Assembly (NCBI RefSeq): GCF_016714285.1
Contig: NZ_JADJNN010000039.1
Coordinates: 19,730 to 83,729, forward strand
Direction: 5' to 3'
DNA: 64,000 bases
DNA from: Nannocystis sp.
GTDB taxonomy: Bacteria; Myxococcota_A; Polyangia; Nannocystales; Nannocystaceae
Below the pieces are notes generated by a model. That model was given only the letters and a program-made list of their open reading frames with translations. It had not been told where the DNA came from and did not search any database. Below, piece by piece: positions 16,408 through 24,654 of the stretch (position 1 is the stretch's first letter; every line of letters begins with the position of its first letter). Position numbers and translations under genes: made by a program.

Positions 16408-18375
16408 ATGCGCACCAGCTTCATCCACATCTCCGCCGCCGCCGTCATCAGCCTGTCCCTCGGGGCATGTTCTCCCGTGGTCCTGCCGGAGGACACCGAC
16501 TCCGGCAGCTCCGGCACCGACAGCGCCAGCAGCGGCGGCAGCTCCGACGCCGAGACCGACAGCGCCACCGGCGGCGGCGAGGGCGGCAACGAGGGCACCG
16601 TCCCGGCCGCCTGCGTCGACCTCGTCCCGCGCGTCAAGGGCATCCTCGAGACCAACTGCGCCAAGTGTCACGGGGCCGGCAGCGCCGCCCAGGGCGGCAT
16701 CAACTACATCCTCGACCTCAACGAGCTCATCGTCCAGAACAAGGTCACCCCGGGCGACTCCGCGGCCTCGCGGATCTACGCCCGCATGACCTCGGCGATG
16801 ACCCCGATGCCGCCGCCCACCGAGATGCAGCGGCCGAACCCGACCGACATCGAGATCGTCGGCAAGTGGATCGACGAGTGCGCCGGCGTCCAGAGCTGCG
16901 CCGACCAGCCCTTCATCCCGCGCGAGCAGATGCTGCAGGCGATCAACCAGGACCTCGGCACCATCGCCCTCCAGACCCAGCCCTTCACCCGCTACTTCAG
17001 CTTCGTCGACCTCTACAACGCCGGCTGGTGCGACGCCGAGATCGACCTGTTCCGCGAGGCCCTCTCGAAGCTGGTCAACAGCCTGTCGCGCAACACCGAG
17101 ATCATCGCCCCGGTGGCGATCGACAAGCAGCGCCTCATCTTCCGCGTCGACATCGGCGACTACGCCTGGGAGGAGGTGCCCGGCAAGCAGTTTCGCCTGA
17201 GCGAGCCCTCGTTCTACTTCCCCGACGACGAGCCCGGCCGGGCCTTCCGCGATGTGTGGGAGATGATGGCCGACCAGAACCCCTACACCGTCGAGTACAT
17301 CGGCGACGTAGCGATCAACATCAAGAAGACCACCGGCACCAACTTCCCGGTGCTCCCCGGCGCCGCCTTCATCGACGCCACCTCGCGCTCGCCGCTCTAC
17401 TACGACATCCTCGGGATCCCCAAGCGCAGCGTCTTCCTGCCCGGAACGAAGGACGACTGCACCCCGGAGACCTGCCTCGAGTCCCAGCTCGGCATCCGGG
17501 TCCTCGACAACATCGAGAAGGAGATCCTCGAGGACAACAACATCGTCGGCCGCGCCGGCTTCAAGAAGTCGGACGTGTCGGAGTTCAACCGGGTCGTCGA
17601 GCGCCACCGCTTCGGCAACGCCAACAACCGCGTGTTCTGGATCAGCTACGACTTCAAGGGCCAGAAGGGCGATCAGAACATCCTCGCCCACCCGCTCGAC
17701 TTCAAGTTCGACGGCGGCGAGATCATCTTCACCCTGGAGAACGGCCTCCAGGGCTACATGCTCACCGACAAGCTCGGCAATCGCCTCAACAACGGCCCCC
17801 TCGAGATCGTCCAGGACCCGAGCCAGATCGATCAGGTCGTCCGCAACGGCGTGTCGTGCATGGGCTGCCACAGCGCCGGCATGATCAAGGTCAACGACGA
17901 CATCCGCTACGGCCTCGACGCCGGCACCCTGGGCGGGGTCTTCGACGACAAGGAGCTCGACGCAATCAAGAAGCTCTACCCGAAGCGCGAGGACTTCGAC
18001 AAGCTGCAGCAGCAGGACACCGACCGCTTCAACTTCAGCCTCGGCATCGCCGAGGTCACGGTCGGCAGCGCCAAGGAGCCGATCATCACCACCTTCCTCT
18101 CCTTCGACGAGGATGTCACCCTGCGCCGCGTCGGCGCCGAGTACGACCGCAGCGAGGGCGACATGCTGAAGAAGCTCGCCCTGCTCGGCGACGACTTCAG
18201 CGACCTCGCCGAGGGCGCGACGATCCACCGCAAGGACTTCACCGCGGGCTACAGCGAAGGCGCCTGCACGCTCAAGATCGGCTGCACCCGCGCCTGCCCC
18301 GGCAAGGGCGCCGAGGCCGAGCGCGTCTGCCTGTTCACCGACACCGACAACGACGGCATCGGCGACCAGCCCTAA
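16408..18375 (+). CDS. Cytochrome c-like lipoprotein with two CxxCH motifs
   Basis: 655 residues from the ATG at 16408 (AGGGAG 9 bases upstream). The lipoprotein signal ends at LSLGAC. A Ser/Asp/Gly-rich tether (about 25-70) follows. A haem c motif CAKCH lies at about residue 90 within DLVPRVKGILETNCAKCHGAGSA, followed by the Met-rich MTSAMTPMPPPTEMQRP that could supply the axial ligand. A second motif CMGCHSAG lies at about 487. The long part between them has no recognised domain. The C-terminus holds several Cys and ends in DTDNDGIGDQP, an Asp-rich, calcium-binding-like stretch. It is probably an outer-membrane-anchored electron-transfer or peroxidase-like protein. A palindrome variant (16453-16468) encodes SLSLGAC. 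A strong terminator follows. Confidence 0.82.
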   Translation: MRTSFIHISAAAVISLSLGACSPVVLPEDTDSGSSGTDSASSGGSSDAETDSATGGGEGGNEGTVPAACVDLVPRVKGILETNCAKCHGAGSAAQGGINYILDLNELIVQNKVTPGDSAASRIYARMTSAMTPMPPPTEMQRPNPTDIEIVGKWIDECAGVQSCADQPFIPREQMLQAINQDLGTIALQTQPFTRYFSFVDLYNAGWCDAEIDLFREALSKLVNSLSRNTEIIAPVAIDKQRLIFRVDIGDYAWEEVPGKQFRLSEPSFYFPDDEPGRAFRDVWEMMADQNPYTVEYIGDVAINIKKTTGTNFPVLPGAAFIDATSRSPLYYDILGIPKRSVFLPGTKDDCTPETCLESQLGIRVLDNIEKEILEDNNIVGRAGFKKSDVSEFNRVVERHRFGNANNRVFWISYDFKGQKGDQNILAHPLDFKFDGGEIIFTLENGLQGYMLTDKLGNRLNNGPLEIVQDPSQIDQVVRNGVSCMGCHSAGMIKVNDDIRYGLDAGTLGGVFDDKELDAIKKLYPKREDFDKLQQQDTDRFNFSLGIAEVTVGSAKEPIITTFLSFDEDVTLRRVGAEYDRSEGDMLKKLALLGDDFSDLAEGATIHRKDFTAGYSEGACTLKIGCTRACPGKGAEAERVCLFTDTDNDGIGDQP

Positions 18376-18392
18376 TTCCCTGGCGCATGGCC

Positions 18393-18434
18393 ACCGCCCG
18401 GGCAGATCTGGCGACCTGCCCGGGCGGTTTTTTT
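18393..18434 (+). terminator. Rho-independent terminator
   Basis: A perfect 13-bp stem (18393-18405 with 18416-18428, arms ACCGCCCGGGCAG and CTGCCCGGGCGGT) with a 10-base loop and a run of seven T (18428-18434). It lies 18 bases after the cytochrome-like gene and is the clearest intrinsic terminator in the window. Confidence 0.95.
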
Positions 18435-18435
18435 G

Positions 18436-18535
18436 CAGCGGCGCCACGAACACCACCGCGACGTCTGTGGTCGTGCCATCGCGCCCACGCATCCGCGGCT
18501 TCTTACAGCGGCGCCACGAACACCACCGCCACGTC
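18436..18535. repeat. 70-bp spaced direct repeat duplicating the SDR-CPBP gene end
   Basis: A 30-base segment CAGCGGCGCCACGAACACCA... at 18506-18535 holds the last codons (AVVFVAPL) of the minus-strand gene. It is repeated at 18436-18465 with one mismatch. The spacing is 70 bases, and the outer copy lies beyond the stop codon. Confidence 0.85.
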
Positions 18536-20185
18536 CCACAGGGCGTGACACACGAGCCCCGGCACCACGCTCCGCCAGCGCACGACCATCCACGCCCACA
18601 CGAAGCCGCACCCGAACGCCGCCAGCCACAGCAGCGGCGGCCCGACCCGCAGGTGCGCCAGCGTGAACGCCAGCGCCGACGCGGCGCAGCCCCACCACGG
18701 CCCCAGCCGCGCCGCCACCGGCAACGCCACCCCCGCCCGCCAGAACAGCTCCTCCCCGAACACCACCAGCAGCAAGATCGGCAGCGCCTGCCACAGCGGC
18801 AGCAGCTCGCCCCACAGGTTCAGCGCCGCCAGCTGCCCCGCCGCGCCCGGCACCGCCCGCAGCCCCAGCGCTGCGAGCCACGCCAGCCCGTACAGCAGCG
18901 CCGCCGCGGCTGTCCCCACGAGCATGTACGAAAGGCCAGGTCGCAGCAGCGCCCGCCACGGCAATCGCAGCCCGAATAGCGCCGCCGGGATCAACACCAG
19001 GTTGGCGAGCAACATGCAGCGCCAGATGTCCGGCGTCACCGCTCGCAGCCCCGCGATCAGCAGCGCCGCCAGCGGCACCAGCCACAGCAAGCGCCCCGCG
19101 CTGGCCCCACACCCGCGCAAGAACTCCCGTCCCCGTTCGTCCGCCACCAGCCGCAGCGACACCCCGAGCCACGGCCCCACCCCCTCCGCCAGCGCCGCGA
19201 CGCGCCCCGGCGTCAACGCCCGCGGCTCCGCCCCGAGCAGCGCCCGCGTCTCCGCCAGCGACCCGACCACCCCCTCCGACAGCAGCCCGAGCTGCGCCCG
19301 CGTCAGCGGCGGCGTCGCCAGCACCCGCTCGAGCAGCCGCACCACCGGCGCCAGCGCGGCCGTCGGCAGCGCCACCAGCCACACCCGCAGCCCCAGCGCC
19401 TCCGCCACCCGCCGCACCCACGCCCGCATCGGCAGCGCCTCCGGCCCGACCACGTCGAAGCCCTGACCCGCGGTCTCGGGCCGCCGCAGCGCCGCCGCGA
19501 TCGCCAGCGCGACATCCTCGACGGCCACCGGCTGCAGCAACGCCGTCCCGCCGCCCGGCGCAGGGAACACCGCCGCGTGCCGCAGCATAGCGACTAGCTG
19601 AGTCACGAAGTCGTCGCCGACCCCGTGGATGACCCCCGGCCTGACGATCGTCCACGCCAGCCCCGAGCCCATCACCGCCTGCTCGCCGCGCCACTTGCTG
19701 TCCAGATACGGCCGCCGATCCGCCCGCGCCCCCGCCACGCTCACGTGCACCAGCCGCCGCACCCCCGCCGCCTCGCAGGCCGCGATCAAGCGCGTCACTC
19801 CCTCGACGTGCGCCGCCGCGAAGCCCTGCCCGCGCGCCGTCTTCACCCCCACGAGGTTGACCACCGCGTCGCACCCGCGCAGCGCCGCGACCAGCCGCGC
19901 CGGATCGCCGACCAGATCGACCCGCCAGCACTCCACCTGTCCCTGCGGACAGCCCGCGTCCACCTGTCCCTCAGGACAGCCCGCCGCGCCCGCGTCCACC
20001 TGTCCCTGCGGACAGCCCGCGGCGCCCGCGTTCACCTGTCCCTTCAGACAGTCGGCATCGCCCGCGTCCACCTGTCCCTGCGGACAGCTCCGCGCCAGCA
20101 CCCGCACCGCGCACCCGTCTGCGCGCAGGCGTTCGCCGAGGTGTCGCCCGACAAAGCCGCTGCCGCCCGCGATCGCCACCCGCAC
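18503..20185 (-). CDS. Fusion: NDUFA9-like SDR (NAD(P)-binding) plus CPBP intramembrane protease
   Basis: 560 residues. The N-terminal part (about 1-300) is an atypical SDR: GGSGFVGRHL nucleotide-binding loop, NLVGVK, and YLDSKWRGE with the Tyr-x3-Lys pair. This resembles NDUFA9-type nucleotide-sugar epimerase relatives. The C-terminal part (about 330-560) has about six to eight transmembrane helices and the CPBP (CAAX protease/bacteriocin-processing) motifs EELFWRAG (about 460), HLRVG and HALWD. Fusion of the two is unusual. Residues 34-84 are a tandem repeat (CPQGQVDAGAAG) made by five palindromes, inserted between Rossmann strands 2 and 3. The GTG start at 20185 gives the canonical VRVAIAGGSGF opening. 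It is divergent from the hydrolase at 20269. Confidence 0.9.
   Translation of the reverse strand: MRVAIAGGSGFVGRHLGERLRADGCAVRVLARSCPQGQVDAGDADCLKGQVNAGAAGCPQGQVDAGAAGCPEGQVDAGCPQGQVECWRVDLVGDPARLVAALRGCDAVVNLVGVKTARGQGFAAAHVEGVTRLIAACEAAGVRRLVHVSVAGARADRRPYLDSKWRGEQAVMGSGLAWTIVRPGVIHGVGDDFVTQLVAMLRHAAVFPAPGGGTALLQPVAVEDVALAIAAALRRPETAGQGFDVVGPEALPMRAWVRRVAEALGLRVWLVALPTAALAPVVRLLERVLATPPLTRAQLGLLSEGVVGSLAETRALLGAEPRALTPGRVAALAEGVGPWLGVSLRLVADERGREFLRGCGASAGRLLWLVPLAALLIAGLRAVTPDIWRCMLLANLVLIPAALFGLRLPWRALLRPGLSYMLVGTAAAALLYGLAWLAALGLRAVPGAAGQLAALNLWGELLPLWQALPILLLVVFGEELFWRAGVALPVAARLGPWWGCAASALAFTLAHLRVGPPLLWLAAFGCGFVWAWMVVRWRSVVPGLVCHALWDVAVVFVAPL
19934..20090. repeat. Tandem array of five palindromes in a 36-bp unit
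   Basis: CTGTCC-N4-GGACAG (the fourth copy has AGACAG) starts at 19937, 19964, 20000, 20036 and 20072, giving spacings of 27, 36, 36 and 36 bases. All are multiples of three. The units lie in frame inside the SDR gene and encode CPQGQVDAGAAG-type repeats. The last spacing is one unit minus 9 bases. Confidence 0.95.
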
Positions 20186-20227
20186 GCGCCGTCATGCTCG
20201 CACCCTGGCCCGTCCCTGCCAAGCCGC

Positions 20228-20256
20228 TTGGCGGCGCCCGCCCGGCGAGGTATAGC
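20228..20256 (+). promoter_or_regulatory. Predicted promoter of the alpha/beta hydrolase gene
   Basis: TTGGCG at 20228-20233, exactly 17 bases, then TATAGC at 20251-20256, 12 bases before the GTG at 20269. It lies in the gap between two divergent genes. Confidence 0.45.
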
Positions 20257-20268
20257 GAAGATCGGCCC

Positions 20269-21387
20269 GTGCACGCGCTCCCCGTCCCCGCCAAGCCCCC
20301 GCTGCCGCTCCGCATGGTCGCGCGCGTACTGGCCGGCGCCGACCACCTCATGCGCGCCGCCCTGCGCCGCATGATGATGGGCCAGGGCCTCGGCCCGGTG
20401 CACCCCGACGAGCTCGACGCCCTCTTCGTCGAGCTCGCCCGCTACAACGCCCCCGACATCCTCGCCGACCCCGACCGCCTGCTCGCCCCGCCGCCCGGCA
20501 CCCCGGCCCTCACCACCCTCGAGCGCCGCGCCATCGCCGGCGGCCGCACCAGCCACTACCGCTTCGCCTCGCCCTACCGCCCCGTCTCGCCGACCTACGC
20601 CCGCGAGTACGCCGCCTACGACCGCGTCGGCGACGTCCACGTCCACGCCTGGGAGCACGCCCGCCCGGCCCCCGCCTCGCTCGTCCTGGTCCACGGCTGG
20701 GCCGTCGGCGCCCGCCGCCTGCACGAGCTCGAGTTCAGCATCGGCGCCCTCTATCGCGACCTCGGCCTCGACGTGTACTTCTTCGTCCAGCCCTTCCACG
20801 GCGAGCGCAAGCCCTCGCAGGCCCGCTTCAGCGGCCAGCTCCACCCCTCCACCGACCTCGTGCGCACCAACGAGGCCTTCATCCAGACCTGCCACGACCT
20901 GCGCGCCCTCCTCTCCGCGATCGTCGAGCGCCGCGGCGCCCCGGTCGGCATGATGGGCTCGAGCCTCGGCGGCTACACCTCCGCCCTCATCGCCTCGCTC
21001 GACCCCCGCCTCGACTTCGTCGTCCCGATCATGGCCCCCGCGTCGATGGCCCAGCTCATGTGGGACCACGGCGAGGGCGACCCCTTCCGCCGCACCGCCG
21101 AGCAGGCCGGCATGACCCGCGAGCGCTTCCACCACGCCTGGGCCCTGCACTCGCCGCTCACCCACCAGCCCAAGGTCCCCTGGGCCCGCCGCCTCATCAT
21201 CGGCGCCGCCCACGATGTCCTCGTCACCCCCGCCGACGTCGACGTCCTCTGGCACCACTGGCAGCGACCCCGCCGCTTCACCTTCACCGGCGGCCACATC
21301 CTGCAGGTCGGCCGCCGCGCCTACATCCGCGAGCTCGCCCGCTTCCTCACCGACCTCCATCTCCTGCCCCCGCGCACGCGCAGCTGA
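20269..21387 (+). CDS. Alpha/beta hydrolase (ABHD18-like)
   Basis: 372 residues from the GTG at 20269, chosen because a -35/-10 pair ends 12 bases upstream; an ATG at 20314 is an alternative. The fold is shown by LVLVHGWAVGARRLHELEF (oxyanion HGW), the nucleophile elbow MMGSSLGGYTSAL (Ser in GSSLG), a late Asp in IIGAAHDVLVTPADVD and the catalytic His in TFTGGHILQVGRRAYI. The length and the N-terminal extension without a signal peptide resemble ABHD18/DUF2048 proteins; the substrate is unknown. The first 40 residues look like an amphipathic lead. It is divergent from the SDR-CPBP gene. Confidence 0.88.
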   Translation: MHALPVPAKPPLPLRMVARVLAGADHLMRAALRRMMMGQGLGPVHPDELDALFVELARYNAPDILADPDRLLAPPPGTPALTTLERRAIAGGRTSHYRFASPYRPVSPTYAREYAAYDRVGDVHVHAWEHARPAPASLVLVHGWAVGARRLHELEFSIGALYRDLGLDVYFFVQPFHGERKPSQARFSGQLHPSTDLVRTNEAFIQTCHDLRALLSAIVERRGAPVGMMGSSLGGYTSALIASLDPRLDFVVPIMAPASMAQLMWDHGEGDPFRRTAEQAGMTRERFHHAWALHSPLTHQPKVPWARRLIIGAAHDVLVTPADVDVLWHHWQRPRRFTFTGGHILQVGRRAYIRELARFLTDLHLLPPRTRS

Positions 21388-21712
21388 CGAGCCAGTCGCC
21401 GCAGCGTGCAAGCCCGATCACGGCCCCGACACCGACGTCGCCGTGCCAGCGCCCAGTCGCCGATCATGGCGGCCAGCGCCTCGCACAGCCGTCCGCCTCG
21501 TCCGCATCGCCACGACAGCAGGCCAGCGCCGATCACACCTGTCCGCCCCCCGGACAGCGCTCCGCCTCGTCGCACTGGCAAACTGCGCTTGCGCCGCGGA
21601 TCGCCCCTTTGCTACCCTGGCCGGCAATCCGCGGCTCGGTCGCCCCCAAGCCCGTTGTAGAACCTCGTTTCCAGCGCTCCATGACCGTCCGGCGTGGATC
21701 TCAGGTGCAGCC
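21388..21712. other. Intergenic region before the acyl-CoA dehydrogenase
   Basis: No convincing gene. It contains a palindrome variant with a longer spacer (CTGTCC at 21539, GGACAG at 21552) and short direct repeats of GCCAGCGCC type. It also carries a promoter-like pair and the likely 5' leader of the downstream gene. Confidence 0.6.
21589..21618 (+). promoter_or_regulatory. Predicted promoter upstream of the acyl-CoA dehydrogenase
   Basis: TTGCGC at 21589-21594, 18-base spacer, TACCCT at 21613-21618. This leaves a leader of nearly 90 bases before the TTG start at 21713. Confidence 0.35.
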
Positions 21713-23629
21713 TTGGCCAACTACCTCGCAGACAACGACGACCTCCTCTTCTATCTCGAGCGCGGCATCGACTGGTCGCCGATCACAGCGGTCGTCGAGC
21801 AGGACTACCAGTCCCCCGGCGGCTACGCCTCGCGCGACGAGGCCGTCTCGGCCTACACCGACATCCTGCAGATGGTCGGCACCTTCGCCGCCGAGGAGGT
21901 CGCCCCGCACGCCGCCGCGATCGACCGCAAGGGCGTCAAAATGCAGGACGGCGAGGCCGTGCTCCCGCCCGAGATGGACGCCATCTTCGCCGAGATCAAG
22001 AAGCTCGACCTCCACGCCCTCTCGCTCCCGCGCGAGCTCGGCGGCGTCAACTGCCCGATGATCGTCCACTTCATGGTCACCGAGCTGCTCGCCCGCGGCG
22101 ACGTCTCGGTCATGGCCCACTACAACTTCCACAGCGGCATCGCCCTCAGCCTGCTCATGTACTCGGTGCAGGAGGGCACGACCCGCTTCGACCGTAGCAC
22201 CCGCAGCATCGCCGCCACCCGCTTCTCCGCCGAGATCGCGGAGATCCTCCGCGGCGACGCCTTCGGCAGCATGGACATCACCGAACCCGACGCCGGCAGC
22301 GACATGGGCGCGCTCAAGTCGAAGGGCGAGCGGGACGAGCACGGCAACTGGTTCGTCAGCGGCCAGAAGATCTTCATCACCTCGGGCCACGGCAAGTACC
22401 ACATCGTCATCGCCCGCACGGAGCCTGCCACTCCTGGCAAGCTCGGCCTCGACGGCCTCTCCCTGTTCCTGGTCCCCGCCTACGAGGATCTCCCGGACGG
22501 CACCCGCAAGCGCCACGCCACCCTCGACCGCGTCGAGGAGAAGCTCGGCCACGAGGGCTCCGCCACCGCCGCGATCACCTTCGACCGCAGCCCCGCCCAG
22601 CTCATCGGCGGCCGCGGCGACGGCTTCAAGCTGATGCTCCTGCTCATGAACAACGCCCGCCTCGGCGTCGGCTTCGAGTCGATCGGCCTGTGCGAGGCCG
22701 CCTACCGGCTCGCCCGCGACTACGCGGCCGAGCGCCGCAGCATGGGCAAGACCATCGACCGCCACGAGATGATCGCCGACTACCTCGACGAGATGCGCAC
22801 CGACATCCAGGGCCTGCGCGCCCTCGCCATGCACGGCTCCGTGCACGAGGAGCTGGCCCAGCGCCTCAAGATGCAGGCCATGCTCACCACCGAGGACGGC
22901 ACGCTCGAGCGCGCTCGCCTGCTCAAGCAGTCGCGCCGCCACAGCCACAAGACCCGCAAGGTCACCCCCCTCCTCAAGTACCTCGCCGCCGAGAAGGCCG
23001 TCGAGATGGCCCGCCGCTGCGTCCAGATCCACGGCGGCTGCGGCTACATCACCGAGTACGGCGCCGAGAAGCTCCTGCGCGACGCGATGGTCATGCCGAT
23101 CTACGAGGGCACCAGCCAGATCCAGTCGCTCATGGCCATGAAGGACGCGATGTCCAACATCATGCGCAACCCGCAGAAGTTCCTCACCCGCATCGCTCAG
23201 TCGCGCTGGCGCAGCCTCTCCGCCCTCGACCCGCTCGAGCGCCGCGTCGCCCGCCTCACCGCCGTCTCGCTCTCCGCCCAGCAGCACCTCATCCAGCGCA
23301 CCGCCACTGACAAGCTGCGCAGCCTCGGCAAGCACAACATCCGCGAGTGGTCGCGCGAGTTCTTCCAGAACTGGGAGCCCAAGCGGGACTTCGCCTACGC
23401 CATGCTCCACGCCGAGCGCCTCACCCGGCTGCTCGCCGACGTCGCGATCTGCGAGATCTTGCTCGAGCAGGCCCGCCAGTTCCCCGAGCGCCGCGAGCTG
23501 CTCGAGCGCTACCTCGACCGCGCCGAGCCCCGCTGCAACTTCCTCCACGACGAGATCACCACCCGCGGCGACCGCCTGCTCGCCAGCCTCGCCAGTGGGC
23601 CCGCCGACGACACGGCCGCCCGCGCCTGA
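21713..23629 (+). CDS. Acyl-CoA dehydrogenase family protein
   Basis: 638 residues, an FAD enzyme that introduces the alpha-beta double bond in acyl-CoA. The N-terminal helical domain includes ELGGVNCPMIVHFMVTELL. The FAD/substrate segment is GSMDITEPDAGSDMGALKSKGE with NWFVSGQKIFITSGH. The C-terminal catalytic region has GGCGYITEYGAEKLLRDAMVMPIYEGTSQIQ, where Glu in YEGT is the usual base. The extra C-terminal 170 residues are like the long AidB/DmdC-type relatives. There is no in-frame ATG or GTG near the domain start. A TTG at 21713 with AGG upstream opens MANYLADNDDLLFYLERGI, so I chose it; the start is uncertain. Confidence 0.92.
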   Translation: MANYLADNDDLLFYLERGIDWSPITAVVEQDYQSPGGYASRDEAVSAYTDILQMVGTFAAEEVAPHAAAIDRKGVKMQDGEAVLPPEMDAIFAEIKKLDLHALSLPRELGGVNCPMIVHFMVTELLARGDVSVMAHYNFHSGIALSLLMYSVQEGTTRFDRSTRSIAATRFSAEIAEILRGDAFGSMDITEPDAGSDMGALKSKGERDEHGNWFVSGQKIFITSGHGKYHIVIARTEPATPGKLGLDGLSLFLVPAYEDLPDGTRKRHATLDRVEEKLGHEGSATAAITFDRSPAQLIGGRGDGFKLMLLLMNNARLGVGFESIGLCEAAYRLARDYAAERRSMGKTIDRHEMIADYLDEMRTDIQGLRALAMHGSVHEELAQRLKMQAMLTTEDGTLERARLLKQSRRHSHKTRKVTPLLKYLAAEKAVEMARRCVQIHGGCGYITEYGAEKLLRDAMVMPIYEGTSQIQSLMAMKDAMSNIMRNPQKFLTRIAQSRWRSLSALDPLERRVARLTAVSLSAQQHLIQRTATDKLRSLGKHNIREWSREFFQNWEPKRDFAYAMLHAERLTRLLADVAICEILLEQARQFPERRELLERYLDRAEPRCNFLHDEITTRGDRLLASLASGPADDTAARA

Positions 23630-23631
23630 GC

Positions 23632-24525
23632 ATGCCCCGCGCTCCCAGCGAACCCGTCGACCTGTCCGTGAGGACAGGTCGAGACGGCCAGGCCGAGACC
23701 CCGCAGCTCGAGTTGACGAGCCCGGTCGCCACCCCGCCTCGCGTCGAGGTGCCGGAGCCTGTCGCCGCGCCTCCGGTCGCCGCGCCGCGCCGCGTCCAGG
23801 GCGGCGTCGCCACCACCGAGCTCACGGTGTCGGCCCGGGTCGGCGAGAACGCCGAGCTCTTCGCCCAGATCCTCGCGCTCCACGTCCCGCCCGGGAGCCT
23901 CATCGCCGACGTCACCTACGGCCTCGGCGCCTTCTGGAAGAAGGTCCCCGCGAACCGCTACCGCGTCCTCGCCTCCGACATCGCCCTCAAGCCCGCGCTC
24001 CCGAGCCCGCCCGGCTTCACCCTCCAGAGCGAGGTCGACTGCCGCGCGCTCCCCTACGCGGCCGCCAGCCTCGACGCCGTCGTCCTCGACCCACCATACA
24101 TGGAAGGCATGTACCGCCGCGAGGTCGAGCACATGGCCGGCTCCGGCAGCCACGCCGCGTTCCGCCGGGCGTACAGCGCCAGCGCCCCGACCACCGAACC
24201 GGGCCCGCGCTGGCACGACGCCGTCGTCGACCTCTACGCCCGCGCCGGTCGCGAGGCGGCCCGCGTCCTCCGCCCCGGCGGCACCCTCATCGTCAAGTGT
24301 CAGGACGAGGTTAGCGCCAACACCCAGCGCCTCACCCACGTCGAGCTCATCACCGGCTACGAGTCGCTCGGCTTCTACTGCAAGGACCTCTTCGTCCTGG
24401 TCCGCGCCAACAGCCCCGCCGTGTCGCGCCTCAAGACCCAGGTCCACGCGCGCAAGAACCACAGCTACTTCCTCGTGTTCGACAAGCGGCGGGCCCGGCA
24501 CCCCAGCACCCGCAGCTTCGCCTGA
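23632..24525 (+). CDS. Orphan DNA methyltransferase (DPPY motif)
   Basis: 297 residues; the ATG lies 2 bases after the acyl-CoA dehydrogenase stop, so the two are probably co-transcribed. An SAM-binding-like motif appears as LIADVTYGLGAFWKKV (about 88-103), a SD-I-A-L segment follows, and then the catalytic DPPYMEGMYRREVEH (about 149), typical of N6-adenine/N4-cytosine methyltransferases. LRPGGTLIVKCQDEV and HSYFLVFDK close the Rossmann fold. No restriction enzyme gene is adjacent. The first 65 residues are low-complexity Pro/Val/Ala and contain a 24-bp palindrome (23658-23681) read as DLSVRTGRDG. Target site and strand role cannot be told from sequence. Confidence 0.82.
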   Translation: MPRAPSEPVDLSVRTGRDGQAETPQLELTSPVATPPRVEVPEPVAAPPVAAPRRVQGGVATTELTVSARVGENAELFAQILALHVPPGSLIADVTYGLGAFWKKVPANRYRVLASDIALKPALPSPPGFTLQSEVDCRALPYAAASLDAVVLDPPYMEGMYRREVEHMAGSGSHAAFRRAYSASAPTTEPGPRWHDAVVDLYARAGREAARVLRPGGTLIVKCQDEVSANTQRLTHVELITGYESLGFYCKDLFVLVRANSPAVSRLKTQVHARKNHSYFLVFDKRRARHPSTRSFA

Positions 24526-24654
24526 GCCGCGCCGCCCGCGGGTCGTTCGCAGGCATCCCGGCAGCTTCGGCTTGCCCGCCCGCAGCTTCACCTGAGCCGC
24601 GCCGCACGAGGGTCGTTCGGAGGCACCGGCTGTGAGCCGCGCTGCGCGAGGATC
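24511..24654. repeat. 70-bp direct repeat duplicating the methyltransferase gene end
   Basis: The 44 bases at 24511-24554, which span the stop codon of the methyltransferase, recur at 24581-24624 with four mismatches. A shorter third copy lies near 24631-24654. The spacing of the first two is exactly 70 bases. Confidence 0.88.

Noticed and set aside
16285..18492. A 735-codon minus-strand frame over the cytochrome-like gene
   Set aside because: It has alternating acidic and hydrophobic residues without any domain, while the plus strand shows a signal peptide, two CxxCH motifs and a terminator.
19934..20090. CRISPR-like array in the SDR gene
   Set aside because: The 36-bp units include the spacer and code in frame; the spacers are nearly identical.
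21215..21712. N-terminal extension of the acyl-CoA dehydrogenase frame
   Set aside because: The added 166 residues are Pro/Arg/Ser-rich, overlap the hydrolase gene and have no counterpart in the family.
23347..23631. N-terminal extension of the methyltransferase frame
   Set aside because: It overlaps the 3' end of the acyl-CoA dehydrogenase in another frame and is Arg/Pro-rich; the ATG at 23632 follows the stop directly.
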